A stretch of DNA of 64,000 nucleotides from Azospirillum oleiclasticum (GCF_013423485.1 NZ_JABFFR010000011.1:276702-340701); one strand, 5' to 3'. Positions 1-9,393 are shown, counted from the first letter of the stretch. Numbers and translations are program-made. The notes: a model not told the origin generated them from the sequence alone.

Positions 1-1088
1 GACCGGCGCCATTCATCATGCCGGAGCGGATCGCCCAGACCGATCCGAACGTGGCGATCAAGGAAGCGATCGGATCCGGCCCCTTCCGCTTCCTGGCCGA
101 CGAGTGGGTGCCGGGCAGCCGGGCGGTCTACGCGAAGTTCGACGGCTACCTCCCACGCAACGAAGCGCCCGATTGCACGTCCGGCGGCAAGATCGTCCAC
201 ATCGAGCGGTTGGAGTGGCATGTCATCCCCGACGCCGCGACGGCGACGGCGGCGCTCCAGCGTGGTGAGGTCGATTGGTACAGCCAGCCGGATCTGACGC
301 TGTTGCCGCTGCTGAAGCAGGATCAGGACGTGATCGTGGAGGCGTTCGACGATCTCGGCTACATGACGATCCTGCGCTTCAACCATCTTCAGCCGCCGTT
401 CGACCGTTTGGAAATGCGCCGGGCGATCCAGATGGCGGTGAACCAGGTCGATTACCTGCAGGCGCAGGTCGGCATGCCCGATCTGTACAAGGAATGCCGG
501 TCGGCCTTCTTCTGCGGCACGACGATGTCCACCGGCACCGGCTCGGAGGTCATGACGGCCAACTTCGAGAAGGCCAAGGCGCTGCTGAAGTCCTCCTACA
601 ACGGCGAGAAGGTGGCGATCCTGACCGCGACCGACCTTTCCTGGCTGCACGCCGCCTCGCTGGTGACCGAAGACCTGCTGAAGCGGATGGGGGTGAATGT
701 CGAGTTGCAGGCGATGGACCTCGGCACCTTCTTCAAACGGCGCACCAGCATGGAGCCGGTGGACAAGGGCGGCTGGTCGATCTTCCACACCGGGACCGCC
801 GTGACCGACATCATGGATCCGGCAACCCATCTTGCCCTGCGCGGCAATGGTCGCCAGGGGTGGCCGGGATGGCCGACGGACCCGGTCATGGAGCAGCTCC
901 GCACCGACTGGATGGCGGCATCCGGGCCGGAACAGGACGCCATCACCCGGAAGGTCGAGGCACGCGCCTTTGCCGCGGTGCCCTTCGTTCCGCTGGGACA
1001 GTTCCAGACGCCGTCCGCCCGGCGGCGCACCGTGACCGGCATGCTGAAGGCACCCTTGCCGCTCGCCTGGAACATCAGGGTCGCCTGA
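1..1088 (+). CDS. ABC transporter substrate-binding protein, family 5 (3' part only)
   Basis: C-terminal part of a periplasmic binding protein of the peptide/nickel/opine type (SBP family 5). The reading frame is open from base 3, so the true start and signal peptide lie left of the window and the Met at 18 is internal. Family features include SGPFRF near the visible start, the LRFNHLQPPFD stretch followed by the R-rich 'MRRAIQMAVNQ' helix, and a C-terminal PFVPLGQFQTP segment. It would deliver a small peptide or modified amino acid to an ABC permease. The following aminotransferase starts about 50 bases downstream on the same strand, so this is probably the 3' end of an uptake-plus-catabolism operon. 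Family assignment is good; the ligand is unknown. Confidence 0.88.
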   Translation, partial: PAPFIMPERIAQTDPNVAIKEAIGSGPFRFLADEWVPGSRAVYAKFDGYLPRNEAPDCTSGGKIVHIERLEWHVIPDAATATAALQRGEVDWYSQPDLTLLPLLKQDQDVIVEAFDDLGYMTILRFNHLQPPFDRLEMRRAIQMAVNQVDYLQAQVGMPDLYKECRSAFFCGTTMSTGTGSEVMTANFEKAKALLKSSYNGEKVAILTATDLSWLHAASLVTEDLLKRMGVNVELQAMDLGTFFKRRTSMEPVDKGGWSIFHTGTAVTDIMDPATHLALRGNGRQGWPGWPTDPVMEQLRTDWMAASGPEQDAITRKVEARAFAAVPFVPLGQFQTPSARRRTVTGMLKAPLPLAWNIRVA

Positions 1089-1137
1089 GCCGGTCCGCCG
1101 CCTCCGTCAGAATCCGCAGCCAGGAAATGCAGCCTCC

Positions 1138-2373
1138 ATGTCCGAAGCGTCGTTCGACTTCACGCGCCTTCTCGCACCCACGGCCGCCGGTCCCGTACCG
1201 TTTCCCGCCGGCCTTCCCCGATACCCGTTCGTCGGAGGGCACAACGATCCGGAGCAGGTGCCCGTGGACGCGATCGCCGAGGCGGCGGCGGCGGTCATCA
1301 GGCGCGAAGGCGCCGATCTGGCCAAATACCATCTTGGCCGCGGGCCGCTCGGTGTACCGGCCCTGCGCCAGTGCGTGGTGGACAAGCTTGCGAAGCGCCG
1401 TGGCGTCGCGGCGGTGATCGACGACGTGCTGATCACCAGCGGATCGAATCAGGCGATCGATTTCCTCTGCCGGACCATGATCGCGCCGGGTGACACCGTT
1501 CTGGCCGAGGAGCACTGCTATGAGGGCGCCCTGAAGCGCTTCCAGGCGGCGGGGGCGCGGGTCCTGCCGATGGCGATGGACGCCGACGGCATCATGGTGG
1601 AGGTGCTGGCCAGGCAGGTGGAGTGGCTGGCGTCCGGCGGCGTGAAGCCGAAATTCATCTACACCATTCCAACCGTGCAGAATCCGACGGGCGGCATCCT
1701 CCCGACCGACCGTCGGGAGGCCCTGATCGCGCTGGCACGGCTTCACGATCTCGCGATCCTGGAAGACGACTGCTACGCCGACCTGGTCTGGCCGGACCAG
1801 AACCCCGGTCCGGCGCTGAAGGCGCTTGCGCCGGAGCGGGTGCTCTACATCGGATCCTTTTCCAAATCCTTCGCTCCCGCCGTGCGGCTCGGCTACCTGA
1901 TCGCGCCATGGTCCGTGATGGGTCGTGTTCTTCCGGCCAAGACCGACGCGGGCACCGGAGCGCTGGACCAACTGATCGTCGCCGAATATCTGACCCGCCA
2001 GCCGGACGAGCTGATCGAGCGGCTTCGTTCGGCGCTTCACGCCAAGATGCTTCTCATGATCGACGCCGTCGAGCGGGAGTTCGGCACCGCCGTCGAATGC
2101 CGGCCGCCGAAGGGCGGGATCTTTCTCTGGCTGAAGCTGCCGGACCAGGTCGATGTCCGTACGCTGGTCGCCCCGGCCGAGCAGGCCGGACTGGTGTTCA
2201 ACCCCGGCCCGTCCTAGGCGGTGGAGCCGGAGGCCGCCCGCTCCTTCATGCGGCTGTGCTTTGCCCTGCCGACCGAGCAACAGATCGTCGACGGCGTCGC
2301 CACACTGGCCCGCATCTGCTTTCAGCAGACCGGCGTGCCGGCGATCGCCGGAAACCGCCGTCTCGACGCGTGA
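1138..2373 (+). pseudogene. PLP-dependent aminotransferase interrupted by in-frame TAG
   Basis: Fold-type I aminotransferase of the MocR/2-aminoadipate (LysN-like) group. NPTG is at residues 182-185, the E-D-D-C-Y stretch that contacts PLP at about 209-213, and the Schiff-base lysine K243 sits in SFSKSFAPAVRLGY. The frame stops at TAG 2215-2217, after 359 codons. Without that codon it continues in the same frame for 51 more residues (AVEPEAARSFMRLCFALPTE...) to TGA 2371-2373, and this tail is the normal end of the small domain. The full product would be about 411 residues. Either the gene carries a nonsense mutation or the base call is wrong. The truncated protein may still fold but lacks the terminal strand and helix. 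No recoding signal was seen. Confidence 0.8.
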
Positions 2374-2472
2374 TCGGGGGCGGAGCTCGTCCGCCCACCT
2401 TGCCCTGAGCGGGCCGTCCCTTTCCCCGCGACGCGGCATCCAGGCCGCGCCATCAGCCGATCGGATCGAGCG

Positions 2473-3984
2473 ATGAAGCTCTTCATGGCAACCCTTGCCA
2501 CAGAAACCAACACCTTCTCACCCATACCGTCGGGACGGACGGCCTTCCATGGCCGCGAGTATTTTCGCGGCGACGGCAGCCGGCAGCCCCCCAGGCTCGG
2601 CAACGTGCCACTGATCGAATGGCGCCGCCTTGCGGAAGCCGATGGTTGGGAGGTCGCCGAGAGTGTATGCGCATTCGCGACCCCTGCCGGCAGCACGCAA
2701 AGGCCCGTCTATGAGGGGCTGCGCGAAGAAATCCTCGACGATCTGCGCCGTGCCATGCCGGTCGATGTCGTGCTGCTGTTCCTGCATGGTGCGATGGTCG
2801 CCGACGGCTACGACGATTGCGAGGGCGACGTCCTCGAAAAGGTCCGCGCCCTCGTTGGTCCGGACGTGCCTATCGGCGTCGAGATCGACCTGCACTGTCA
2901 TCTGACCGAACGGATGCGGGCGAATGCCGACGTCATCGTCGCCTTCAAGGAGTATCCGCACACCGACATCCCGGCGCGGGCGCAACAGCTTTACCGGCTG
3001 TGCAGGTCGGCACAGCGTGGCGAGATCAGGCCGGTCATGGCGATCCACGATTGCCGGATGATCGGCGTGTGGCGTCCACCCTTCGAGCCTATGCGGTCGC
3101 TGGTTCGGGAGATGACCGATCAGGAGGGCCGGGACGGCATCCTGTCGGTTTCCTTCGGGCATGGTTTCCCCTGGGCCGACATTCCGGACGTCGGCGCCAA
3201 GATGCTGGTCGTCGCCGACGGCGATGCGGAAAAGGCCCGACAGGTCGCCCAGAGGTTCGCACGCAGGATCTGGGAGCTGCGCGACGACACCCCCCAGCGC
3301 TACGACACCATCGACGAGGCCATCGACATCGCGCTTGCCGTGACGTCCACCGGGTCCGGCCGGCCGGTGGTGCTGGCCGACGTGGCCGACAATGCCGGTG
3401 CCGGAGCACCGTCCGACAACACCGCGATCCTTCACCGACTGATCGCGCGCGGAATTTCCGGGGTCGCCAGCGGCTGCTACTGGGATCCGGTGGCGGTCGG
3501 CTTCTGCCTGGAGGCCGGTGTCGGGGCGACGTTCGAACTGCGGGTCGGCGGCAAGACCGGGGTTGCCTCCGGCCTTCCGGCGGACCTGCGGGTCACGGTG
3601 ATGGGGCTGTCGGAAGACCATTCGCAGCGCTCCCTGGGGGGCGGGCGCTCCAGCTACGGGCCGAGCGCCTGGGTGCGCGGCTGCGAGCCGGGCAAGGGGC
3701 AGGGGATCGACCTGATTCTCACGTCGGTGCGCCAGCAGACCCACGCGCCGGAGGCCTTCACCAGCCTGGGCTGCTCGCTCGACGACAAGCGGATCATCGT
3801 CGTCAAATCGATGCAGCACTTCTACACCGGCTTCGCGCCGCTTGCCGCCGATGTGCGCTATGTCGCGGCACCGGGGGCGGTGGAACCCGATTTCGCCGCG
3901 CTGCCCTACACCCGTCGCAAACCGGATTACTGGCCGCGGGTCGCCGATCCGTTCTCTGGGAATGGCGGCGGGGCCGGCACGTGA
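2473..3984 (+). CDS. M81 family metallopeptidase, MlrC-like
   Basis: A 503-residue protein of the MlrC/DUF1485 family, named for the last enzyme of microcystin breakdown. Most bacterial members act on unknown small peptides or modified amino acids. It begins with the family start TLATETNTFSP. It then shows the metal-site region GVEIDLHCHLTERM (about 135-150), FKEYPHTDIPARA (about 157-170) and VLADVADNAGAGAPSDNT (about 300-315), followed by the C-terminal MlrC domain. Length is normal. Its TGA overlaps the GTG start of the next gene, so the two are translationally coupled. With a binding protein, aminotransferase, exporter and amidohydrolase around it, a role in degrading an amide-containing compound is inferred. 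Confidence 0.85.
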   Translation: MKLFMATLATETNTFSPIPSGRTAFHGREYFRGDGSRQPPRLGNVPLIEWRRLAEADGWEVAESVCAFATPAGSTQRPVYEGLREEILDDLRRAMPVDVVLLFLHGAMVADGYDDCEGDVLEKVRALVGPDVPIGVEIDLHCHLTERMRANADVIVAFKEYPHTDIPARAQQLYRLCRSAQRGEIRPVMAIHDCRMIGVWRPPFEPMRSLVREMTDQEGRDGILSVSFGHGFPWADIPDVGAKMLVVADGDAEKARQVAQRFARRIWELRDDTPQRYDTIDEAIDIALAVTSTGSGRPVVLADVADNAGAGAPSDNTAILHRLIARGISGVASGCYWDPVAVGFCLEAGVGATFELRVGGKTGVASGLPADLRVTVMGLSEDHSQRSLGGGRSSYGPSAWVRGCEPGKGQGIDLILTSVRQQTHAPEAFTSLGCSLDDKRIIVVKSMQHFYTGFAPLAADVRYVAAPGAVEPDFAALPYTRRKPDYWPRVADPFSGNGGGAGT

Positions 3985-4937
3985 GTTACGCCCCGGGAAA
4001 CATATCGGGAAGCACAGTCGGGAGCCGCACCCCGGCTTCGCCACGCCGGACCATGGCCGGTCAGGCGGTGCTGCTGATGATCGCCACCGCGGTCGCGATC
4101 CCGTTGCTGAACGCAACCGTGAAGCACCTGGGGGGGCGCTATCCGGTCGCCGAACTGCAATGGCTGCGTTATGCCGGTCACTTCCTGTTCATGCTGGCGG
4201 TGTTCGTTCCGCGCTACCGGTGGTCGCTGTTCCGCACGCGGCGGCCGGACCTGCAGGCGGCGCGGTCGGTGTTGTTCTGCGCGTCCTCCCTCCTCATGTT
4301 CCTTGCGTTGGAGCACACCCCGCTGGCGACCGCCACGGCGATCGGCTTCACGGCACCGCTGATGGTGACGGCGCTGGCGCCGCTTCTGCTGCGCGAAAGG
4401 GTCGGGCCGGTGCGGCTTTGCGCGGTGGTCGTCGGCTTCATCGGGGCGCTGATCGTGGTGCGGCCCGGCTACAGCCCGCTGCACTGGTCGGCCGCTCTGA
4501 TCTTCCTCAGTGCCGTCACCTCGGCGCTGACGCAGATCCTGTCGCGCAAGCTCTCCGGGCAGGATCCCTCCGCCACTTCGAGCACCTACATGGTGCTGCT
4601 GGGCTTCCTCCTCAGCAGCATCCCGGCTCCCTTCGTCTGGGTACCGCCGGCCGATCTTCGCGACGCCATGATGTTTCTGGCGCTCGGCACGCTCGGCGGG
4701 TTCGGTCACTATTGTCTGGTCCGCGCCTTCGAGGTGGCGCCCGCGCCATTCGTCGCCCCCTTCATCTACCTGCAGATCTTCGGCGCCGCCGCCCTGAGCT
4801 GGCTGGCCTTCGGACAGGTGCCCGATCTTTGGACCTGGGTCGGCTCGGCCGTGATCATCGCCAGCGGCATCGTGGTCCTGCTGCGCGAACGGCGGCGCGG
4901 CAGCGCGGTCGCGGCGCAGGCCATCGGCGATGACTGA
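3981..4937 (+). CDS. DMT family (EamA) transporter
   Basis: Ten-helix drug/metabolite transporter with two EamA repeats, about 318 residues from the GTG at 3981. That GTG shares bases with the TGA of the M81 gene (GTGA), which argues for this start; an ATG at 4053 is the alternative. Helices are evident throughout (for example AVLLMIATAVAIPLLNAT and the final AVIIASGIVVLLR). The second repeat contains the typical GGFGHYCLVRAFEVAP motif. A longer open frame upstream is only a shadow of the M81 gene. It probably moves an amino-acid-like metabolite across the inner membrane; direction and substrate are unknown. Confidence 0.85.
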   Translation: MSYAPGNISGSTVGSRTPASPRRTMAGQAVLLMIATAVAIPLLNATVKHLGGRYPVAELQWLRYAGHFLFMLAVFVPRYRWSLFRTRRPDLQAARSVLFCASSLLMFLALEHTPLATATAIGFTAPLMVTALAPLLLRERVGPVRLCAVVVGFIGALIVVRPGYSPLHWSAALIFLSAVTSALTQILSRKLSGQDPSATSSTYMVLLGFLLSSIPAPFVWVPPADLRDAMMFLALGTLGGFGHYCLVRAFEVAPAPFVAPFIYLQIFGAAALSWLAFGQVPDLWTWVGSAVIIASGIVVLLRERRRGSAVAAQAIGDD

Positions 4938-4982
4938 CGGATTTCCCGGCTTCCCTTCGATCATTTTGAAAGGACCCTCACC

Positions 4983-6431
4983 ATGAGCCGCAGCCTGTCC
5001 AACACGACCTCTCTGCGCACCGCCATCCTGGAGGCCGTGGAATCGAAGGCCCCGGTCTTTCATGACCTCTCCGACCGCATCTGGGGATTTGCCGAGCTCG
5101 GGTATTGCGAGTTCAGGTCGATGGAAGCGCAGATCGAAGCCCTGGCGGCCGAGGGCTTCCGGATCACCCGCAATGTCGGTGGGGTGCCGACGGCCTTCAT
5201 GGCCGAAGCCGGGTCCGGCGGACCGGTGGTCGCGTTGCTCGGGGAGTTCGACGCCCTGGCCGGCCTCAGCCAGGTGGCCGGTGCCACCGCACCGCAGGCG
5301 GAAGTCGCCGAGGCGCCGGGGCACGGCTGCGGGCACAACCTGCTGGGCTCCGGGGCGGCGCTCGGAGCGGCCGCCCTTGCGGCGGCCATGGCCCGCGAAG
5401 GCCTGCCCGGCCGGGTGCGGTATTATGGCTGCCCGGCGGAGGAGGGAGGTGGCGGCAAGGCCTTCATGGCGCGCGGCGGTGCCTTCGACGATGTCGACCT
5501 CGCCCTGACCTGGCATCCCGCGCCCTACACCGGGATGAATTTCGCCGACACTCTGGCCTTTCTCCAGGCTTCGGTGCGCTTCACCGGACGGGCGGCCCAC
5601 GCCGGCCTGTCGCCGCACCTCGGCCGCAGCGCGCTCGATGCGGTCGAGCTGATGAATGTCGGCGTCAATTACATGCGCGAGCACATGATCCCGGAGGCCC
5701 GCGTCCATTACGCCTACCGTGATGCCGGCGGCCGCGCCGCCAACGTCGTCCAGGCGAACGCGGAGATCGCCTACGTCGTTCGCGCTCCCGACCTGAAGCA
5801 GCTCTGGCAGCTGTTCGAGCGTGTGAAGAAGATCGCGGAAGGCGCCGCCCTGATGACGGAGACGACGGTGGAGGTGCGGGTCGAGTCCGGCATGTCCAAC
5901 GTGCTGCTCAACCGTACCGTCGGCGACGCCCTGTATCGCCGCATGCGGGACGTCGGGGGTGTTCGGTTCGACGAGGACGATTTCAGGACCGCGCAAGCCT
6001 TCATGGAAACCCTCTCGGCGGAGGATCTCCGGCATGTCCGGACCAAGGGGTTCGGATCCGGCGCAGCGCCCGAGCGCAGCCTGCACGACGGCGTGGCACC
6101 GTTCGACGGCACCCGCACCCGCAATTTCGGCTCGACCGACGTCGGGGACGTCAGCTGGGTGGTGCCGACCGCGCAGTTCTGGGGAGCGACCTGCGCGATG
6201 GGCACGCCGTTCCATTCCTGGCAGCTGGTCGCGCAGGGCAAGCTGCCCGGCGCGCACAAGGGCATGACAAACGCGGCGGCGATCCTGGCGCTGACCGCGC
6301 TGGACGCGCTTGCCGATCCCGACCTGATCGCCAAGGCGAAGGAGGAATTCCGCACCCTCACCGGCGGCCGTCCGTACGAGTGCCCGGTACCGGCGGATGT
6401 CCAGCCGCCGCTCCAGGCGACGGCGGCCTGA
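4983..6431 (+). CDS. M20 family amidohydrolase, AbgB-like
   Basis: A 482-residue zinc hydrolase of the M20D group, closest in pattern to p-aminobenzoyl-glutamate hydrolase subunit B. Visible motifs are GEFDALAGLSQ, the metal-binding GHGCGHNLLG, the catalytic-base region AEEGGGGK, a dimerisation-domain histidine in GRAAHAGLSPH, and the late STDVGDVSW with PFHSW. These fit hydrolysis of an N-acyl or amide bond to an amino acid. A purine-rich AAAGGA lies just before the ATG at 4983. It sits in the run M81-DMT-M20-dehydrogenase on one strand with gaps under 50 bases, so one transcript is likely. Confidence 0.88.
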   Translation: MSRSLSNTTSLRTAILEAVESKAPVFHDLSDRIWGFAELGYCEFRSMEAQIEALAAEGFRITRNVGGVPTAFMAEAGSGGPVVALLGEFDALAGLSQVAGATAPQAEVAEAPGHGCGHNLLGSGAALGAAALAAAMAREGLPGRVRYYGCPAEEGGGGKAFMARGGAFDDVDLALTWHPAPYTGMNFADTLAFLQASVRFTGRAAHAGLSPHLGRSALDAVELMNVGVNYMREHMIPEARVHYAYRDAGGRAANVVQANAEIAYVVRAPDLKQLWQLFERVKKIAEGAALMTETTVEVRVESGMSNVLLNRTVGDALYRRMRDVGGVRFDEDDFRTAQAFMETLSAEDLRHVRTKGFGSGAAPERSLHDGVAPFDGTRTRNFGSTDVGDVSWVVPTAQFWGATCAMGTPFHSWQLVAQGKLPGAHKGMTNAAAILALTALDALADPDLIAKAKEEFRTLTGGRPYECPVPADVQPPLQATAA

Positions 6432-6449
6432 GGGCGGAAGGGCAGATCG

Positions 6450-7415
6450 ATGCACAGGATCGTCTTTCTCGACCGCGCCACCCTGGCGCCGCGGATCCGT
6501 CTGCGGCGCCCCTCCTTCGACCATCGGTTGGTGGAGCACGCACAGACCCAGCCCGACGAGGTCGCGGAGCGTCTTTCCGGCGCGTCCATCGCAGTCACCA
6601 ACAAGGTGCCGATCACGGCGGAGACGCTGGCGCGCCTACCGGACCTGAAGCTGATCGCGGTGGCGGCGACGGGCACCGATTGCGTGGACAAGCAGGCCTG
6701 CCAGGTGCGCGGCGTCGCCGTTGCGAACATCCGCGGCTATGCCGTCAACACGGTTCCGGAACATACCTTTGCGCTGATCCTGGCGCTTCGCAGGAGCATC
6801 GTCGGTTTCCGTCAGGACGTGCTGGCGGGCGCCTGGCAGCAGGCCGGGCAGTTCTGCTTCTTCAACCACCCGATCCGCGACCTTCGCGGTGCCCGGATCG
6901 GAATCATCGGGGAAGGGGTGCTGGGCCAGCGGGTGGCGGCGATCGCCGCCGCCTTCGGCATGGTTCCGCTGTTCGCCGCCCATAAGGGTGCAACCGGTCT
7001 CGGCCCCCTCTACACCCCCTGGGAGGACATGCTGGAAACCAGCGACGTCATCACCCTGCATTGTCCGCTGACCCCCGGGACGCGCGGCATGATCGGACTG
7101 CCGGAGTTTCGCCGCATGAGCCGCCGGCCCTTGCTGATCAACACCGCACGCGGCGGCCTGGTCGTCGAAGAGGATCTGGTCGCTGCGCTGGAGGACGGGT
7201 TGATCGGCGGGGTCGGTTTCGACGTCGCGGAGGTCGAACCGCCGGATTCATCGAGCCCGCTGATGCGGATCGCCGGGCGGCCGGACGTGATCGTCACGCC
7301 GCATGTCGCCTGGGCATCGGACGAGGCGCAGCAGACGCTGGCGGATCAGCTGATCGACAACATCGAGAACTTCGTCGCCGGCAAACCGAGCAATCTGGTG
7401 CGCGGCGCCTATTGA
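6450..7415 (+). CDS. D-2-hydroxyacid dehydrogenase, NAD-dependent
   Basis: A 321-residue member of the D-isomer-specific 2-hydroxyacid dehydrogenase family. The NAD-binding glycine motif is IIGEGVLGQR, with GEG in place of the common GxG. Substrate-side motifs follow: INTARGGLVVEEDL, GFDVAEVEPPD and the catalytic histidine in TPHVAWAS. It reversibly converts a 2-oxoacid to a D-2-hydroxyacid. It follows the M20 hydrolase by 18 bases, so it may reduce the 2-oxoacid formed when the released amino acid is transaminated (inference). Glycerate- or hydroxypyruvate-type substrates cannot be told apart from the sequence. Confidence 0.88.
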   Translation: MHRIVFLDRATLAPRIRLRRPSFDHRLVEHAQTQPDEVAERLSGASIAVTNKVPITAETLARLPDLKLIAVAATGTDCVDKQACQVRGVAVANIRGYAVNTVPEHTFALILALRRSIVGFRQDVLAGAWQQAGQFCFFNHPIRDLRGARIGIIGEGVLGQRVAAIAAAFGMVPLFAAHKGATGLGPLYTPWEDMLETSDVITLHCPLTPGTRGMIGLPEFRRMSRRPLLINTARGGLVVEEDLVAALEDGLIGGVGFDVAEVEPPDSSSPLMRIAGRPDVIVTPHVAWASDEAQQTLADQLIDNIENFVAGKPSNLVRGAY

Positions 7416-7516
7416 CGAGGTGCCAGCGGGTGCCGACCGTCCGGTGAGGTGTGCCGGCCCTCGCCATCCCGGCTCGACGATGTGAACCCTGTTCACGCGG
7501 CCAACCGGACTTCCAC

Positions 7517-7542
7517 GGATCGTGCCCCGCAGGGCACGATCC
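7517..7542. terminator. Bidirectional hairpin between convergent genes
   Basis: Perfect 11-bp inverted repeat GGATCGTGCCC/GGGCACGATCC around a CGCA tetraloop. It lies between the stop codons of two convergent genes (hydroxyacid dehydrogenase on +, SDR on -). On the + strand an ATTTTT run follows about 11 bases after the stem. Position and stability suggest a transcription stop serving both directions. Confidence 0.6.
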
Positions 7543-7576
7543 CGGTCCACCCATTTTTCCGCAAAGCTCCTTCGGG

Positions 7577-8338
7577 TCAGCCGGCGGTGACCGTCATCCC
7601 GCCATCGGCCATCACCACCGCGCCGACGATGAAGCTCGCGCGGTCGGACGCCAGGAAGGCAACGATCTCCGCGATTTCCTCCGGCCGGGCGGCGCGGCCG
7701 ATGGGCGCGCCCTTGCCGTGCTCGGCCAGATAGCCCGGCCCGTCCTCGACCACGTCGTTCAGGATGTTGGTGACCACATCGCCCACACCGATGGCGTTGA
7801 CGCGGATCCCGTGCGGAATCGCCTCCAGCGCCTGGGTGCGGGTGAGTTGGGCCAGCGCACCCTTGGACGCGGTGTAGGCGCCGATGCCGGGGAAGGCGAA
7901 GTAGGCGGCGTAGGAGGCGATGTTGACGATGGCTCCGGACTTGTGGGGCATCATCGCCTTCATGGCTTCGCGCGAATGCAGGAAGGCGCCGGTGGCGTTG
8001 GTCGCCAGGATGGCCTCCCACTCCTCGCGGCTGGTTTCCAGCAGGGGCTTGTAGATGATGCGGCCGGCGTTGTTCACCAGGATGTCGAGCCTGCCGAACC
8101 GGTCGACGGCCAGTGCCACCGCCGCCTCGGCACTCCCGTCCTTGGTGATGTCGGCGACGACGGGGACAAGGTCCGGTCGGACGAGGCTTTCGACCGCAGG
8201 GTCGATGTCCTCGGCCACGACCTTGGCGCCGCGGGCGTGCAGCAGAAGGGCGGTCGCCTTGCCGATGCCACTCGCGGCCCCCGTCACGAGCGCCACCTTG
8301 CCGTCGACCTCGTTCACCGTTGCGCTGATCGTGGACAT
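7577..8338 (-). CDS. SDR family oxidoreductase
   Basis: A 253-residue classical short-chain dehydrogenase/reductase. The cofactor motif TGAASGIG lies near residue 20, NNAGRI near 90, and the catalytic S...YxxxK set is in NIASYAAY and AYTASKGAL. An acidic residue after the second strand (VVAEDI) favours NAD over NADP. A good Shine-Dalgarno stretch (GAGGAGAAAGG) precedes the ATG. It is monocistronic, convergent with the operon to its left and borders degenerate DNA on its right. Substrate is unknown; a secondary alcohol or sugar is typical. Confidence 0.87.
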   Translation of the reverse strand: MSTISATVNEVDGKVALVTGAASGIGKATALLLHARGAKVVAEDIDPAVESLVRPDLVPVVADITKDGSAEAAVALAVDRFGRLDILVNNAGRIIYKPLLETSREEWEAILATNATGAFLHSREAMKAMMPHKSGAIVNIASYAAYFAFPGIGAYTASKGALAQLTRTQALEAIPHGIRVNAIGVGDVVTNILNDVVEDGPGYLAEHGKGAPIGRAARPEEIAEIVAFLASDRASFIVGAVVMADGGMTVTAG

Positions 8339-8716
8339 GACCTTTCTCCTCGGTTGCCAATACGACGGGTCCGGCCGTGCCGGTCCCGGAAAATTGGGGA
8401 AACCACGGACGCGCCCAATCGTTCATGTTCCGGAAAGGGTTTTCAGCTTCAGCGACAGAATCCAGGGTCGAAGGCAGGAAGGTCCGGCATGCGGGCGAGC
8501 GGGATGATGGCTGAAGCGCACGCGATCGGGCCTCCGGAACGGAACATTCATGAGCGTCCACCCGAACCATCGACGGGGCCAAGCGGGCTTGGCGTCGCAT
8601 TCGCCGCCGCGGACGGCAAGGGGCACCGCCATGGCCGCACGCCCGGTCGGACCGCGGTCATGCTGTTCGCCCTGCCCATCCGCCTCCACGCGGCCGTTGA
8701 ATAGCCGTTCAAACTC
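8339..8716. other. Upstream region of the SDR gene, no intact gene
   Basis: About 380 bases containing only the leader of the SDR gene and DNA that reads on from the ligase remnant beyond its recognisable end. Open frames here have low-complexity Arg/Pro/Ala translations and no family resemblance. I see no RNA gene or clear operator. Confidence 0.5.
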
Positions 8717-9196
8717 GGGATCGCGTTGCCCGATGTAGAAGGTGCGGGCGGGCTGATCGGCGTCGCCGGGACGCGGCGGCTGCTTCATCGGGATCGGGAT
8801 CATGGAAAAGATCCCGTGCGCCAGCGACACGTTGCAGCGACGCACCTCGTCCCAATCGCGTGAGGCGGAAAAGCGCTCGGCGATGGCGATCCACCTCCCG
8901 CGGATGATCGTGGGTGCAACGCCCAGCCAGGACGCGATGGCGTGGAAGAGGGACAGCGGCGTGTAGAGGGAATCCCCTTCCCGGAAGTCGGTGGCCCTGA
9001 TCCAGTCCGCACCGAAGGTGACCACCTGCGCGTTGGTGCCGAGCACGCCCTTGGACGGTCCCGTTGCGCCGGAGGTGAAGGAGATGGCAAGCGGATCGGA
9101 AAAGGCGACATCGACGACCGGCTCCCGGTCCGACGCTTCCAGCAGGGACCCGAAGGCGTGCACCGCCGAAATGCGGCGGGGGACGGAAACGCCGCA
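8717..9196 (-). pseudogene. Remnant of an AMP-forming acyl-CoA synthetase/ligase
   Basis: About 160 residues of the N-terminal domain of an ANL-superfamily adenylating enzyme, without a proper start and without the C-terminal half. The diagnostic P-loop-like motif FTSGATGPSKGV is encoded at about 9082-9044, followed by LYTPLSLFHAIASWLGVAPTI and RWIAIAERFSASRDWDEVRR, all typical of this family. Downstream of GQRDPEFERLFNGRV the translation loses any family character. The fragment cannot be functional. It marks the left edge of a stretch of decayed genes. Confidence 0.75.
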
Positions 9197-9334
9197 ATAC
9201 ACCGTGAACCGCGAGGACGGGTCCAACTTCCTGCCCGACGGCCATCTGCCCATCATCATCACGCGAGAGGCCCTCGACACCGCACGCTGAGCAGGCGGCG
9301 GGCGTCGTCGATTCACCGTAAGCGCAGCGGGATT

Positions 9335-9376
9335 GTTCCGAATGCGGGAACCTTCGCTTGTTCCCGTATTCGGAAC
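9335..9376. promoter_or_regulatory. Paired operator palindromes of higBA
   Basis: Two 17-bp sites, GTTCCGAATGCGGGAAC (9335-9351) and GTTCCCGTATTCGGAAC (9360-9376), are reverse complements of each other at 16 of 17 positions. Each is itself a GTTCC-N7-GGAAC quasi-palindrome. They end 17 bases before the higB ATG at 9394. This is the expected place and form for autorepression by HigA or the HigBA complex. The two dyad centres are 25 bp apart. Confidence 0.75.
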
Positions 9377-9393
9377 CTGCTACGGTTCGGCTC

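Noticed and set aside
2215..2217. TAG recoded as pyrrolysine or read through
   Set aside because: No PylT/PylS context or stem-loop was seen, and aminotransferases are not known to use pyrrolysine; nonsense mutation or base-call error is simpler.
2817..4937. A 706-codon open frame ending in the DMT transporter
   Set aside because: Its first 390 codons are an Arg/Gly/Ala-rich shadow of the M81 gene in another frame. The transporter proper begins at GTG 3981.
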